Positions 46,159-57,671 are shown, numbered from the stretch's first letter. The stretch: 64,000 bases of DNA from Novosphingobium sediminicola (GCF_014196525.1 NZ_JACIDX010000010.1:62001-126000), one strand, 5' to 3'. Notes: a model not told the origin generated them from the letters alone. A program made the numbers and translations.

Positions 46159-47823
46159 ATGCTTAGCCATCTTTCCATTCGCAACATCGTGTTGATCGAG
46201 GCGCTTGATCTGGCTTTCGCGCCGGGCCTTGGCGTGCTTACGGGCGAGACGGGGGCGGGCAAGTCGATCCTGCTCGATGCTCTTGGCCTGATTCTGGGTA
46301 TGAGGGCCGATAGCGGGTTGGTGCGCGCGGGCGCCGATCTGGCCAGCGTGACCGCCTCGTTCGAGCCCGGTGCGCTGCATGACGCGGTGGCGCAAACGCT
46401 GGCCGATGCGGGCGTGGAGGTGGAGCCGGGCGAGCCGATCCTGATCCGGCGTCAGATCAAGGCCGATGGCGGCTCCAAGGCCTTCATCAACGATCAGCCT
46501 GCCAGCGTGGCCCTGCTGCGCGAGGTGGCGCCCTATCTGGTCGAAATTCATGGGCAGCATGATGATCGCGGGCTGGTCAATCCGCGCGGGCATCGGGCCT
46601 TGCTCGACCGTTATGCGCGGGTGGATACCGCCGCGATGGAGGGGGCGTGGAAGGCCTGGGGGCATGCCGAGGCCAAGCTGGCCAAGACGCGCGCCGGCAT
46701 CGCCAAGGCGGCTGAAGATCGCGAACTTTATCAGGCGCATGTGGCCGAACTGGAAGCTCTTTCGCCTCAGGCGGGCGAGGAAGAGGAACTGGCCGGCGAA
46801 CGCGCGACGATGCAGAAGGGCGAGCGTCTGGCGGGCGATCTGGCCGCGGTGCAGCAGGTGTTTGCCGGATCGCATTCCCCGCTGGCCGAATTGCGCGTTG
46901 CGGCGCGGCGGCTTGATCGGATCGCGGGTGAACATGCCTTGCTCGAAGAAGTGCTGGCGGCGCTCGACCGGGCGATGATCGAGGCCGACGACGCCGAGGA
47001 CAAGCTGAACCGGGCGCTCGATGCGCTGGCGTTTGATCCGCTGGCGCTGGACCGGGTGGAAACGCGCCTGTTCGACCTGCGCGCGGCGGGGCGCAAGCAT
47101 AGCTGCGCGGTCGAGGAATTACCCGCCAAGCTGGAGGAAATGCGCAGCGCCTTGAGCGCGATTGAGGGCGGCGAGGCAGAGGTCGCCGCGCTGGAGCAGG
47201 CGGCGGCCAAGGCGCGCGCGGCATGGCTGAAACTGGCCGAGGCGGCGAGCAAGGCGCGCAGCGAAGCGGCGCTGAGGCTGGATGCGGCGGTCAAGGCCGA
47301 ACTCGCGCCGCTGAAGCTGGATGCGGCGCGGTTTCGCACCGATGTGGCCCGGCTTGATGAAGCCCAGTGGGGGGCATCGGGCATGGATCGCGTCGAATTC
47401 ATGATCGCCACCAATCCCGGCGCGGATTTCGCACCGCTGGCCAAGATTGCTTCGGGCGGTGAATTGTCGCGTTTTATCCTCGCGTTAAAGGTCGCTCTTG
47501 CCGAAGAGGGTGGGGCGGCCACGATGATCTTCGACGAAATCGACCGGGGCGTAGGCGGCGCGGTGGCGCAGGCCATTGGCGAGCGTCTGGCGCGGCTTGC
47601 CTCCACGGGGCAGTTGCTGGCCGTGACTCACAGCCCGCAGGTCGCGGCGCGCGGGGGGCAGCATTACTTTATCGCCAAATCCTCCGATGGGTTGGTGACG
47701 CGGACGGGGGTTGTTCTGCTTGATGGCGGCGGGCGGCAGGAGGAAATCGCGCGGATGCTGTCGGGCGCGGAGATTACGCCTGAGGCCAGAGCGCAGGCGG
47801 ATCGGTTGTTGGAGCGGGTTTAG
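46159..47823 (+). CDS. recN: DNA repair ATPase RecN
   Basis: The 554-residue SMC-like protein has Walker A GETGAGKSILLDALGL near residue 29, the EIHGQHDDRGL motif near 130, a long alpha-helical, Ala/Glu-rich coiled coil to about 420, the signature KIASGGELSRFILALK near 430 and Walker B in MIFDEIDRGVGG. RecN gathers broken DNA ends for recombination repair. The LexA box touching its start predicts SOS control. Repeat copy C begins 11 bp after the stop. Confidence 0.96.
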   Translation: MLSHLSIRNIVLIEALDLAFAPGLGVLTGETGAGKSILLDALGLILGMRADSGLVRAGADLASVTASFEPGALHDAVAQTLADAGVEVEPGEPILIRRQIKADGGSKAFINDQPASVALLREVAPYLVEIHGQHDDRGLVNPRGHRALLDRYARVDTAAMEGAWKAWGHAEAKLAKTRAGIAKAAEDRELYQAHVAELEALSPQAGEEEELAGERATMQKGERLAGDLAAVQQVFAGSHSPLAELRVAARRLDRIAGEHALLEEVLAALDRAMIEADDAEDKLNRALDALAFDPLALDRVETRLFDLRAAGRKHSCAVEELPAKLEEMRSALSAIEGGEAEVAALEQAAAKARAAWLKLAEAASKARSEAALRLDAAVKAELAPLKLDAARFRTDVARLDEAQWGASGMDRVEFMIATNPGADFAPLAKIASGGELSRFILALKVALAEEGGAATMIFDEIDRGVGGAVAQAIGERLARLASTGQLLAVTHSPQVAARGGQHYFIAKSSDGLVTRTGVVLLDGGGRQEEIARMLSGAEITPEARAQADRLLERV

Positions 47824-47834
47824 AAGGGTTTTAT

Positions 47835-48052
47835 GCCTCCGGCGGGCAAAGGGTCTTGGACCCTTTGCAATCCCGTTTTTGGGGTGCTTGGTTTGCGGGG
47901 TGGCGCTAGGAGGTTGGCAAGCCTGCGGCGCGGAGAGCTTACGCCAAAAGCGCCGCAGGTTTTTAATTTCAAACGCTGCGTCCGACCTCATCCGCTGAAC
48001 CCATGGCGCAACAAAGGCAGTAATGGGAGCGCGAGGGTCTAGACCCTCGCAT
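47835..48052 (+). repeat. Structured repeat copy C
   Basis: GCCTCCGGCGGGC starts the copy, followed by a left hairpin (GCAAAGGGTC ... GACCCTTTGC), a central stem (AGCCTGCGGCGC with GCGCCGCAGGTT), the shared AACGCTGCGTCCGAC block and a right hairpin GCGAGGGTC-TA-GACCCTCGC. It follows recN. Confidence 0.9.
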
Positions 48053-48074
48053 TTTCAACACTATCTACCTTTCC

Positions 48075-48749
48075 ATGCATCCCCTCGACCGCCCCTTCTG
48101 GACCGCCCTCAACACCCGCCAATCGCATCTCGCCCGCTGGAACCCGGAGCGGATGGCGGCGCGAATCGACCCCGATTACGGCCCCTTCGCCAATGCCGCG
48201 CCGGGGCATAATGCCGCGCTGGCCGATCTGCTCACCGGGCCTGAGGATGAAATCTGGCTGGTCGAACCGGGGGAAGTATCTGCCCCCGGCCTGATCGCCA
48301 AACTGACCGCGCCTTTGGTGCAGATGGTATCGCAAGACCCGCCGCCAGAGGCTGACTTCACCGGGATTGTCCCGCTTGATGAAACCCATGCCGATCAGAT
48401 GGCCGCGTTGGCCATCGCGACGAAACCCGGCCCTTGGGGGCCGAAGACCCGCCTTTACGGGCAATTTTACGGCCTTTTCGATGGCGAGCGCCTGATCGCT
48501 ATGGCGGGCGAACGCGCGCGCCCCGGCGATGGCTGGGCCGAGGTCAGCGGAGTTTGCACCGATCCCGACTATCGCGGGCGAGGGCTGGCGCGTCGGTTGA
48601 TCCTGCGGGTGATGGCCGGTCTGGCGGAGCGGGGAGACCGGGCCTATCTGCATTCATGGGCGGGCAACGCGGGGGCAATCGCACTTTATGAACAACTCGG
48701 TTTCGCCATTCGGCGCCCGATGGTGGCGAGCGTGCTGACGCTGGGCTAA
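48075..48749 (+). CDS. GNAT-family N-acetyltransferase
   Basis: The 224-residue protein has a GNAT domain in its C-terminal half: EVSGVCTDPDYRGRGLARRLI with the acetyl-CoA-binding R/Q-x-x-G-x-G/A loop (RGRGLA) near 170, HSWAGNAGAIALYEQLGFA and a last strand RPMVASVLTL. The N-terminal part (HPLDRPFWTALNTRQSHLAR) is a second, degenerate GNAT-like half. The substrate is unknown. It lies 9 bp upstream of ligA. Confidence 0.85.
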   Translation: MHPLDRPFWTALNTRQSHLARWNPERMAARIDPDYGPFANAAPGHNAALADLLTGPEDEIWLVEPGEVSAPGLIAKLTAPLVQMVSQDPPPEADFTGIVPLDETHADQMAALAIATKPGPWGPKTRLYGQFYGLFDGERLIAMAGERARPGDGWAEVSGVCTDPDYRGRGLARRLILRVMAGLAERGDRAYLHSWAGNAGAIALYEQLGFAIRRPMVASVLTLG

Positions 48750-50867
<2,118 letters not shown>

Positions 50868-50963
50868 AGCTCCGCTTACAAAATCTTACACACGAAAGCT
50901 TTGGCATTCCCCGGCGTTAGGATAGGTTCCCACCCGTCTCATAACAGGTGGGGAGTATCAGAT

Positions 50964-51683
50964 ATGTCGAAGGCGTGGATGATCGCGGGCGCTCTGGCGC
51001 TGATGGCGCCGGGCGTCGTTTTGGCGCAGGGCAACAAGGCGGCCATCGCGGCGGCTCTGGCCGACAAGGATCGCCCCGAGGCCGATGTGTCGCGCGATGC
51101 CGGGCGCAAGCCGGGCGAATTGCTGGCCTTTGCCGGGGTGAAGCCGGGGATGAAGGTGGGCGAATTGCTGCCCGGCGGCGGCTATTTCACGCGCCTGCTG
51201 TCCAAGGCGGTGGGGCCCAAGGGTGTGGTCTATATCTGGATGCCCGCCGGTACGCCGCCTGATCGTCTGGCGCGACTCGATCCGATCCTGAAAAACCCGG
51301 CCTTCGCCAATGTGAAACTGGTGTTGGGCGAGCAGATCGCGCCGCCCGAAAAGGTCGATCTGATCTGGACCACGCAGAACTATCACGACCTGCACCACAC
51401 CGGCAAAAGCCCTGAGCCGACCAATGCGGCGGCGCTGGCAGCGCTGAAGCCGGGCGGGACCTATCTGGTGAGCGATCACGCGGCGAAATCGGGTTCGGGC
51501 ACCACGGATACGGACGCGCTGCATCGCATCGACCCGGAACTGGTCAAGGCCGAGGTGGTCAAGGCAGGGTTCAAATTTGCCGGGGAAAGCAAGGCTCTGG
51601 CCAATGCAGAGGACGATCACACCAAGAAGGTGTTCGATCTGCATGACAAGACGGATCAGTTTTTGCTGAAGTTTACCAGGTAA
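50964..51683 (+). CDS. Secreted methyltransferase-like protein
   Basis: The 239-residue protein has a signal peptide (MSKAWMIAGALALMAPGVVLA, cleavage near AQG) and a SAM-methyltransferase-like core: GMKVGELLPGGGYFTRLLSKAVG resembling motif I, then TTQNYHDLHHTG and LKPGGTYLVSDHAA. It matches the periplasmic 'predicted methyltransferase' group (COG4798-like), which is puzzling because SAM is cytoplasmic. The activity is unproven. Repeat copy D begins 8 bp after the stop. Confidence 0.82.
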   Translation: MSKAWMIAGALALMAPGVVLAQGNKAAIAAALADKDRPEADVSRDAGRKPGELLAFAGVKPGMKVGELLPGGGYFTRLLSKAVGPKGVVYIWMPAGTPPDRLARLDPILKNPAFANVKLVLGEQIAPPEKVDLIWTTQNYHDLHHTGKSPEPTNAAALAALKPGGTYLVSDHAAKSGSGTTDTDALHRIDPELVKAEVVKAGFKFAGESKALANAEDDHTKKVFDLHDKTDQFLLKFTR

Positions 51684-51691
51684 AGGATTTT

Positions 51692-51911
51692 GCCTCCGGC
51701 GGGCCAAGGGACTCGCCCCTTGGCAATCCCGTTTTGGGGTGGCGAGAGATTTGCCAGATTGCGTAATGATTTTGGAAAGCCTGCGGCGCGGAGGCCTTAT
51801 GCCGGATAGCGCCGCAGGCTTTCAATTTCTAACGGGGCGTCCGACACCCATTGGCCAAACCCATGGCGCAACGCATAAAGTCATGGGAGCGCGAGGGACG
51901 AGTCCCTCGCA
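51692..51911 (+). repeat. Structured repeat copy D
   Basis: Its hairpins carry paired changes relative to the other copies. The left stem reads CCAAGGG/CCCTTGG instead of CAAAGGG/CCCTTTG, and the right stem GAGGGAC/GTCCCTC instead of GAGGGTC/GACCCTC. The central stem AAAGCCTGCGGCGC with GCGCCGCAGGCTTT is perfect. Confidence 0.9.
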
Positions 51912-51919
51912 TCATCCTT

Positions 51920-52903
51920 TCACCACTTCTTCGACCACTCCGCCAAAGCCCCGACCTGCGAAGCATGCACCCGCGCAAAGCTCCGCTTGCGCAGCCACAG
52001 GCTTGACCAGTCACCCGAAACCATCCGCGCGGCAAGGCGCATCCCTGCGCGGCGACAGGCCGCGCGCACCTGCGCCTCCTGCGTTTCCAGCAGGCCCGCC
52101 AGCAGCAGATGCCCCCCCGGCACCAGCGATTTGGCGAAATCGGGCGCCAGCGAGATCAGCGGCCCGGCAAGAATATTGGCGATCAGCAGGTCATAAGGCC
52201 CGCGCGCCTGCAGCACCGGATCGTCCATGCCATCGGCCACGACCATTGTGACCTCGCCCGCGCGGGCGCCCATGGGAAAGCCGTTGACCGCGCAATTATG
52301 CTCGACCACGCCGACGCAGGCAGCGTCAATATCGCTGGCCGTGGCATAAGCGCGCGGCCACAATTCCAGCGCGGCAAAGGCCAAAAGGCCTGTGCCGGTG
52401 CCGATATCGGCGACATTGCGCGCGATCACACCCTGATCCTTCATATGGCCCAGCATGGTCAAACAGCCGGCCGTGGTTTCATGATGGCCGGTGCCAAAGG
52501 CGCGACTGGCGGGAATTTCAAAGGGGATCAGCCCCGGCACAGGTGCATGGTCGGGCGTGTGGACGCAGAATCGCCCCGCCACGATCGGTTCGAGACCTTC
52601 CTGGCTGGCCGTGATCCAGTCGATGTCCGGCAGACGTTCGAGGATCAGTTCCGGAGTCGTATCGGCAAATAGCGCGACGACGGCATTTTTATCTGCCTCG
52701 TCCGGTTCACGAGGCAGATAGGCCTCCAGCACCCATTCCTCTGGCTTGTCCTTGGCCACTTCGCAGCCCGACAGCACGATCTCGAAATCCCAGTCAAAAG
52801 CGTCCTCATGCGCGATCAGCGCCGCCTCGATCTGTTTGCGGGGCCCGAAAACGGTGATTTTCCAGTTTTCGGTGGATTCAGGGCTGTCATTGGCGTCGGT
52901 CAT
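51920..52903 (-). CDS. prmA: Ribosomal protein L11 methyltransferase
   Basis: The 327-residue protein has an N-terminal substrate-recognition domain (NWKITVFGPRKQIEAAL, VLEAYLPREPDE) and a SAM domain with RAFGTGHHETTAGCL near 155, VADIGTGTGLLAFAAL near 185 and the catalytic-type motif YDLLIANILAGPLISLAP. It trimethylates several residues of L11. The ATG at 52903 was chosen because the upstream frame lacks family similarity. The gene is convergent with the preceding methyltransferase-like gene and lies next to repeat copy D. Confidence 0.94.
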   Translation of the reverse strand: MTDANDSPESTENWKITVFGPRKQIEAALIAHEDAFDWDFEIVLSGCEVAKDKPEEWVLEAYLPREPDEADKNAVVALFADTTPELILERLPDIDWITASQEGLEPIVAGRFCVHTPDHAPVPGLIPFEIPASRAFGTGHHETTAGCLTMLGHMKDQGVIARNVADIGTGTGLLAFAALELWPRAYATASDIDAACVGVVEHNCAVNGFPMGARAGEVTMVVADGMDDPVLQARGPYDLLIANILAGPLISLAPDFAKSLVPGGHLLLAGLLETQEAQVRAACRRAGMRLAARMVSGDWSSLWLRKRSFARVHASQVGALAEWSKKW

Positions 52904-53045
52904 GTCCGCGCAGATAGGCGCAAGGCCCGCCCGTGCCAAGTGGGCGCGAAAATGACCCGCGTGTTACCATTCAATTGCGACTTTAGCGGCAATGCCTCAT
53001 TGTGAAGCTTGCACGCGACAAGGATTTGGCTAAGGGGTTCTTCGC

Positions 53046-53060
53046 GCGGGACTGTCCCGC
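53046..53060. promoter_or_regulatory. Palindrome upstream of sdhC
   Basis: GCGGGAC-T-GTCCCGC is a perfect 15-bp palindrome 37 bp before the sdhC start codon. It may be an operator or a small leader hairpin; no regulator was identified. Confidence 0.35.
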
Positions 53061-53097
53061 AACGCAACATGAACCAGCCCAAGGGGGATTCGTCGCA

Positions 53098-53499
53098 ATG
53101 GCTCAAGCCTCGCAAGCCCGCAAAGCGCGGCCGCTTTCACCGCATTTGCAGATCTGGCGCTGGGGACCAGCTATGGCTGTCTCGATTTTGCACCGTGCCA
53201 CGGGCAGCGCCGCGTCGTTTGCCGGGCTTGGCCTGCTGCTTTGCTGGCTGGGCACTCTGGCTGCCGGTCCTGACGCCTATGCGCTCTTTTTGGCGCAGGC
53301 TGGCACCTGGTATGGCCGTATCGTGCTGATCGGTATCAGCTGGTCGGTCTTTAATCACGCCGTTTCGGGTGTCCGTCACTTCCTGCTCGACATTGGCGCG
53401 GGCTTTGAAGTGAAAAGCAACAATTTGTGGTCGGCGCTTTGCCCGGTCATTGGCATATTGCTGACGGCGGCCTTCTGGGCCTGCCTGCTGGCCCGTTAA
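53098..53499 (+). CDS. sdhC: Succinate dehydrogenase cytochrome b subunit
   Basis: The 133-residue membrane protein has three hydrophobic helices and the family pattern RPLSPHLQIWRWGPAMAVSIL near the start (Ser-Pro-His-L) and NHAVSGVRHFLLDIG, which carries the heme ligand His. With SdhD it anchors the enzyme and reduces ubiquinone. AAGGGGG precedes the ATG at 53098; upstream in-frame codons lack a ribosome site. It opens the sdhC-sdhD-sdhA cluster. Confidence 0.93.
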   Translation: MAQASQARKARPLSPHLQIWRWGPAMAVSILHRATGSAASFAGLGLLLCWLGTLAAGPDAYALFLAQAGTWYGRIVLIGISWSVFNHAVSGVRHFLLDIGAGFEVKSNNLWSALCPVIGILLTAAFWACLLAR

Positions 53500-53511
53500 G
53501 GGGATTGGAAG

Positions 53512-53892
53512 ATGGGTAACGGAACTTCCGTAGGCCGCGTCCGCGGTCTTGGCTCGGCCCATTCGGGCTCGCATCACTGGCTGCTCCAGCGCTTCACCGC
53601 CATCGGTAATCTGGTGCTGACCAGCTGGCTGGCGGTCTCGCTGATGGCGCTGCCGAATTTCTCTTACATCACGCTGCGCGACTGGATCGTCAGCCCCGTG
53701 ACCTCGACCGGTCTGGCGCTGTTTGTGATCAGCACCTTCTGGCATGCGCGCCTTGGCCTTCAGGTCGTGGTGGAAGACTATGTTCATGAGGCCGGCGCCA
53801 AGTTCGCCGCCATGACCGCGCTGAACCTGGCTGCCTTTGGCGGCGCGGCCTATGGCCTGTTCAGCATCCTCCGTCTCGCGCTGGGAGCATAA
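53512..53892 (+). CDS. sdhD: Succinate dehydrogenase membrane anchor
   Basis: The 126-residue protein starts [19 protein letters not shown], then [20 protein letters not shown], and has three hydrophobic helices; the segment [19 protein letters not shown] contains the His-rich heme/quinone region. It lies 12 bp after sdhC and 4 bp before sdhA, so all three are co-transcribed. Confidence 0.92.
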   Translation: MGNGTSVGRVRGLGSAHSGSHHWLLQRFTAIGNLVLTSWLAVSLMALPNFSYITLRDWIVSPVTSTGLALFVISTFWHARLGLQVVVEDYVHEAGAKFAAMTALNLAAFGGAAYGLFSILRLALGA

Positions 53893-53896
53893 GATA

Positions 53897-55705
53897 ATGT
53901 CCGCGCCTGCTTACAAGATCATCGATCATACCTATGACACCGTGGTTGTCGGCGCTGGTGGCTCCGGCCTGCGCGCCACCATGGGTGCTGCCGAAGCCGG
54001 TCTCAAGACCGCCTGCATCACCAAGGTGTTTCCCACCCGTTCGCACACCGTGGCGGCGCAGGGCGGCATCGCGGCTTCGCTCAAGAACAACACGCCCGAT
54101 CACTGGACCTGGCACATGTACGACACCGTCAAGGGGTCGGACTGGCTGGGCGATCAGGACGCCATTGAATATATGGTGCGCGAGGCGCCTGCGGCCGTTT
54201 ACGAACTGGAGCACGCTGGCGTGCCCTTCAGCCGCAACGCCGATGGTACGATCTATCAGCGCCCGTTCGGCGGCCACATGCAGAACATGGGCGAAGGCCC
54301 GCCGGTTCAGCGCACCTGCGCCGCGGCCGACCGTACCGGCCACGCCATGCTCCACGCGCTGTATCAGCAGTCGCTCAAGTATGACGCCGACTTCTTCATC
54401 GAATATTTTGCCATCGACCTCATCATGGACAATGGCAAGTGCGTTGGCGTGATCGCCATCTGCCTCGATGACGGTACGATCCATCGCTTCCGCTCGCATG
54501 CGGTGGTGCTGGCCACGGGCGGCTATGGTCGTTCGTATTTCACCGCCACCTCGGCCCATACCTGCACCGGCGACGGCGGCGGCATGGTGCTGCGCGCGGG
54601 CCTGCCCTTGCAGGATATGGAATTCGTGCAGTTCCACCCGACCGGCATTTACGGCGCGGGCGTGCTGATTACCGAAGGCGCGCGCGGCGAGGGCGGTTAC
54701 CTCACCAACGCGCAGGGCGAGCGTTTCATGGAACGCTATGCTCCCTCGGCCAAGGATCTGGCATCGCGTGACGTGGTTTCGCGTTCGATGGCGCTGGAAA
54801 TCCGCGAAGGCCGAGGCGTTGGCCCGCATGGCGACCATATCTATCTGCACCTCGATCACATCGATCCCAAGGTGCTGGGCGAGCGTCTGCCGGGCATCAC
54901 CGAAAGCGGCAAGATCTTTGCCGGTGTCGACCTGACCCGCCAGCCTTTGCCGGTGGTGCCGACCGTTCACTACAATATGGGCGGCATTCCTTGTAACTAT
55001 CACGGCGAAGTCGTGACCATCGGGCCGGACGGCAACCCTGACCATGTGGTTCCGGGCCTGTTCGCGGTGGGCGAAGCGGCCTGCGTCTCGGTCCATGGCG
55101 CGAACCGCCTTGGCTCGAACTCGCTGATCGACCTTGTGGTGTTTGGCCGCGCAACCGGCCACCGTCTGAAGGAAATCGTGAAGCCCGGTCAGGCGCACGG
55201 CGAACTGCCTGCCGACTCGGCCGATCTGGCGCTGACCCGTCTGGATCACTTCCGCCATGCCAAGGGCGGCAGCTCGACTGCGGAAATCCGCACCGAGATG
55301 CAGCGCACCATGTCGGGCCACGCCGCCGTGTTCCGTACCGACGAACTGATGGCGGAAGGCAAGACCAAGCTGGCCGCCACCTATGACAAGATGCAGGACA
55401 TCGCGATCAAGGATCGCTCGCTGATCTGGAACTCGGATCTGATCGAGACGCTTGAACTCGACAACCTGATCTCGCAGGCTTCCGTCACGCTGCATGGCGC
55501 CCACGCCCGCAAGGAATCGCGCGGCGCGCACGCTCACGAAGACTTCCCCGATCGCAACGATGGCGAGTGGATGAAGCACACCGTGGGCTGGTTCGACGGC
55601 TGGGGCGGCAAGGGCGGCAACGTCAAGCTCGACTATCGCCCGGTCCACGAATACACGCTGACCGACGATGTAGAATATATCAAGCCGAAAAAGCGCGTTT
55701 ACTAA
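53897..55705 (+). CDS. sdhA: Succinate dehydrogenase flavoprotein subunit
   Basis: The 602-residue flavoprotein has [20 protein letters not shown] near residue 16 (FAD), the covalent FAD site [15 protein letters not shown] near 44-58, and active-site segments [13 protein letters not shown] and [16 protein letters not shown]. It oxidises succinate to fumarate. The ATG at 53897 gives the usual [16 protein letters not shown] start. The iron-sulfur subunit gene sdhB, normally next, is missing here: a terminator, repeat copy E and opposite-strand genes follow. Confidence 0.97.
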   Translation: MSAPAYKIIDHTYDTVVVGAGGSGLRATMGAAEAGLKTACITKVFPTRSHTVAAQGGIAASLKNNTPDHWTWHMYDTVKGSDWLGDQDAIEYMVREAPAAVYELEHAGVPFSRNADGTIYQRPFGGHMQNMGEGPPVQRTCAAADRTGHAMLHALYQQSLKYDADFFIEYFAIDLIMDNGKCVGVIAICLDDGTIHRFRSHAVVLATGGYGRSYFTATSAHTCTGDGGGMVLRAGLPLQDMEFVQFHPTGIYGAGVLITEGARGEGGYLTNAQGERFMERYAPSAKDLASRDVVSRSMALEIREGRGVGPHGDHIYLHLDHIDPKVLGERLPGITESGKIFAGVDLTRQPLPVVPTVHYNMGGIPCNYHGEVVTIGPDGNPDHVVPGLFAVGEAACVSVHGANRLGSNSLIDLVVFGRATGHRLKEIVKPGQAHGELPADSADLALTRLDHFRHAKGGSSTAEIRTEMQRTMSGHAAVFRTDELMAEGKTKLAATYDKMQDIAIKDRSLIWNSDLIETLELDNLISQASVTLHGAHARKESRGAHAHEDFPDRNDGEWMKHTVGWFDGWGGKGGNVKLDYRPVHEYTLTDDVEYIKPKKRVY

Positions 55706-55730
55706 GACGCCGGTTTCGGATTGAGATGCA

Positions 55731-55770
55731 AAAGAGCCGGGGGCGAGGAGCCTTCGGCTTTTTTGTTTTT
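55731..55770 (+). terminator. Rho-independent terminator of sdhCDA
   Basis: AAGAGCCG (55732-55739) pairs with CGGCTTTT (55755-55762), allowing one G-T pair, and a T-rich tract (TTTTGTTTTT) follows. It lies 25 bp after the sdhA stop. Confidence 0.7.
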
Positions 55771-55783
55771 GAAAAAGGGTTGA

Positions 55784-56005
55784 ATGCGAGGGTTTAGACC
55801 CTCGCGCTCCCATTATTGTATGCGTTGTGCCAAAAGTGCGGCCAATGGGTGTCGGAAGCAGCGTCTGATATTGAAAGCCTGCGGCGCTAATCAGCCTGAT
55901 ACTTCCGCGCCGCAGGCTTTCGAAAATCATTACGTAACCTGGCAAACCTCCCACCACCCTCCAAATGGGATTGCAAAGGGACAAGTCCCTTTGCCCGCCG
56001 GAGGC
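55784..56005 (-). repeat. Structured repeat copy E (inverted)
   Basis: This is the only full copy on the minus strand. It starts (left end at 56005) 16 bp past the stop of the minus-strand gene that ends at 56022. Hairpins and the central AAAGCCTGCGGCGC/GCGCCGCAGGCTTT stem are conserved. Its variable part shares a TACGTAATGATTTTCGAAAG-like block with copy D. Confidence 0.9.
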
Positions 56006-56021
56006 ACCTCTTTCTTAAAAA

Positions 56022-56549
56022 TCACCCCGGCCTAGCCGGATAGCCACACCCCCTCTGCAACCCCACACCTTTCAAAAAGGCCCGCCGTGCAAACCCGGCA
56101 TAGATCGCCTGCTGCAACGCTCGGTTTTCGGCATTGGCGCCGCTGATCTCGCGCACGATGCCGCGAAAGGGCAGGATACCGCCGACCAGATCCTGCGCCA
56201 CCTTGCCGGGGATGACCTTGCGTCCGCTCCGCTGTGCGGCATCGACATCCTCGCCCAACACGGCATTGAGTTGCCCGACCTCTTTTTGCAGAGCCGCGCA
56301 GCGCTTCATGCCCGCCAGACCATAGGGCGCGGCCTGAGCGCGCAGCAGGATGCCGGGCACCGCCTTCTTGCGGATATTGAGGTCACTCAGCGGCGTGGTG
56401 GCGACATCCTCGACGCTGGGCGCGGCGCGGGTGACGGGAGGCGGACTTTTGGGCTGGACGCTCTGGGGCTGAGCGTCTTGAGCGTGCAGCACGCGCGGTG
56501 TGGCCATAATGGGGACCAGCGCTATAGCGATCAATCGGCAAAGGGTCAT
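56022..56549 (-). CDS. Secreted protein of unknown function
   Basis: The 175-residue protein has a signal peptide (MTLCRLIAIALVPIMATPRVLHAQ), a Pro/Gln-rich linker (DAQPQSVQPKSPPPVTRAAP) and an alpha-helical domain with TPLSDLNIRKKAVPGILLRAQ, CAALQKEVGQLNAVLGEDVD and KVAQDLVGGILPFRGIVREISG. Several Cys could form disulfides. It looks like a sphingomonad-type conserved periplasmic protein, but no function is known. Repeat copy E lies directly downstream. Confidence 0.65.
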   Translation of the reverse strand: MTLCRLIAIALVPIMATPRVLHAQDAQPQSVQPKSPPPVTRAAPSVEDVATTPLSDLNIRKKAVPGILLRAQAAPYGLAGMKRCAALQKEVGQLNAVLGEDVDAAQRSGRKVIPGKVAQDLVGGILPFRGIVREISGANAENRALQQAIYAGFARRAFLKGVGLQRGCGYPARPG

Positions 56550-56613
56550 CGGCTTTTGTCCCGCTCATCATTCCTCTCACAAGGTGAAATGCGCGAGACG
56601 GCAAATGGTGGCG

Positions 56614-57522
56614 TCAGCCCTTCATCGCCGCGAAAGTATCGCATTTCGCCGGATCGCCGCTCTCCATGCCGCGCCGCAGCCATTCCATCCGCTGGGCCGA
56701 AGTGCCATGAGTAAAGGCGGCCTCGACCGGCGCGCGCCCCGCCGATTTCATCAGCGTATCATCGCCGATCTGATGCGCGGCATTCAGCCCGCTTTCCATA
56801 TCGCCCTTTTCCAGCCGGTCGCGGTTGCGCGCGGCCCAGACCCCGGCATAGCAATCGGCCTGAAGTTCGAGCCGGACAGAGAGCGAGTTGGCGGCGTCAG
56901 AATTGCGCTCTTGCTGCGCCTGAACCTTGGCCGATGTGCCCAGCAGGCTCTGGATATGATGGCCATATTCATGGGCGATCACGTAATCGCGCGCAAACTG
57001 GCCGGTTGCGCCCAATTCGGTGTCCATCTGCCGATAGAAGTCGGTGTCGAGGTAAATCCCATGATCGGCGGGGCAATAGAACGGCCCCATCGCGCTTTGC
57101 GCCGCACCGCAGCCCGAGGACCCGCGCGACGAATAGAACACGAGGCGAGGGCGGGCGAAATTATGCCCGCGCCCTTCGAACAATCCCCGCCATGTCTTGT
57201 TGAGCGAGGATAGGGCGTTGCAGCTCTCCCGGCTTGCCGCATCCACGGTGCAACTGCTGGCCGCATCGCTGCCGCCGGCCACAGGGCGCTGCGCAACGGG
57301 CGCGCCGATCTGGCCACCGCCGGCAAGGCCCAGCACGCTGAGCGGATTGAAGCCGAGCATCCATGCGCCCACCATCAGGACCGCAATCGTGCCGATCCCA
57401 AGTCCGCCGCCGCCCAGTTGCAGCCCCTGACCGCCTCCGCCAAAGCCGCCCCCCAGACCACCGCCGCGTCCGCGCTGATCCTCAATGTCCACATCATTGG
57501 GGTCGAAATCGTCAAGCCGCAT
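56614..57522 (-). CDS. Neutral zinc metallopeptidase (YpfJ family)
   Basis: The 302-residue protein starts MRLDDFDPNDVDIEDQRGRG, has a Gly-rich stretch, one transmembrane helix near 40-65 (GIGTIAVLMVGAWMLGFNPL) and a periplasmic domain with the zinc motif HEYGHHIQ (HExxH) near 187, followed by the RLELQADCYAGVWA segment, where a Glu acts as third ligand. The RGSSGCGAAQSAMGPFYCP segment is typical of the family. Its physiological substrate is unknown. Confidence 0.9.
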   Translation of the reverse strand: MRLDDFDPNDVDIEDQRGRGGGLGGGFGGGGQGLQLGGGGLGIGTIAVLMVGAWMLGFNPLSVLGLAGGGQIGAPVAQRPVAGGSDAASSCTVDAASRESCNALSSLNKTWRGLFEGRGHNFARPRLVFYSSRGSSGCGAAQSAMGPFYCPADHGIYLDTDFYRQMDTELGATGQFARDYVIAHEYGHHIQSLLGTSAKVQAQQERNSDAANSLSVRLELQADCYAGVWAARNRDRLEKGDMESGLNAAHQIGDDTLMKSAGRAPVEAAFTHGTSAQRMEWLRRGMESGDPAKCDTFAAMKG

Positions 57523-57671
57523 GAAACTGTTCCTGTCCTCGCGCCCCTAGATCGGGATTTTCCCCCAGCCTTGCAAGCGCGCGATGATGCGTGGAGGCAA
57601 CTTTCGGAATTTTCCCCATTTTGGCGTCATCGCCGGTCTTGCGGGGCAGGGCGTTCTGTGTAGGCTGAGCC

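Noticed and set aside
53861..55984. 707-codon open frame on the minus strand
   Set aside because: Antisense shadow of sdhA with a His/Arg-rich, motif-free translation.
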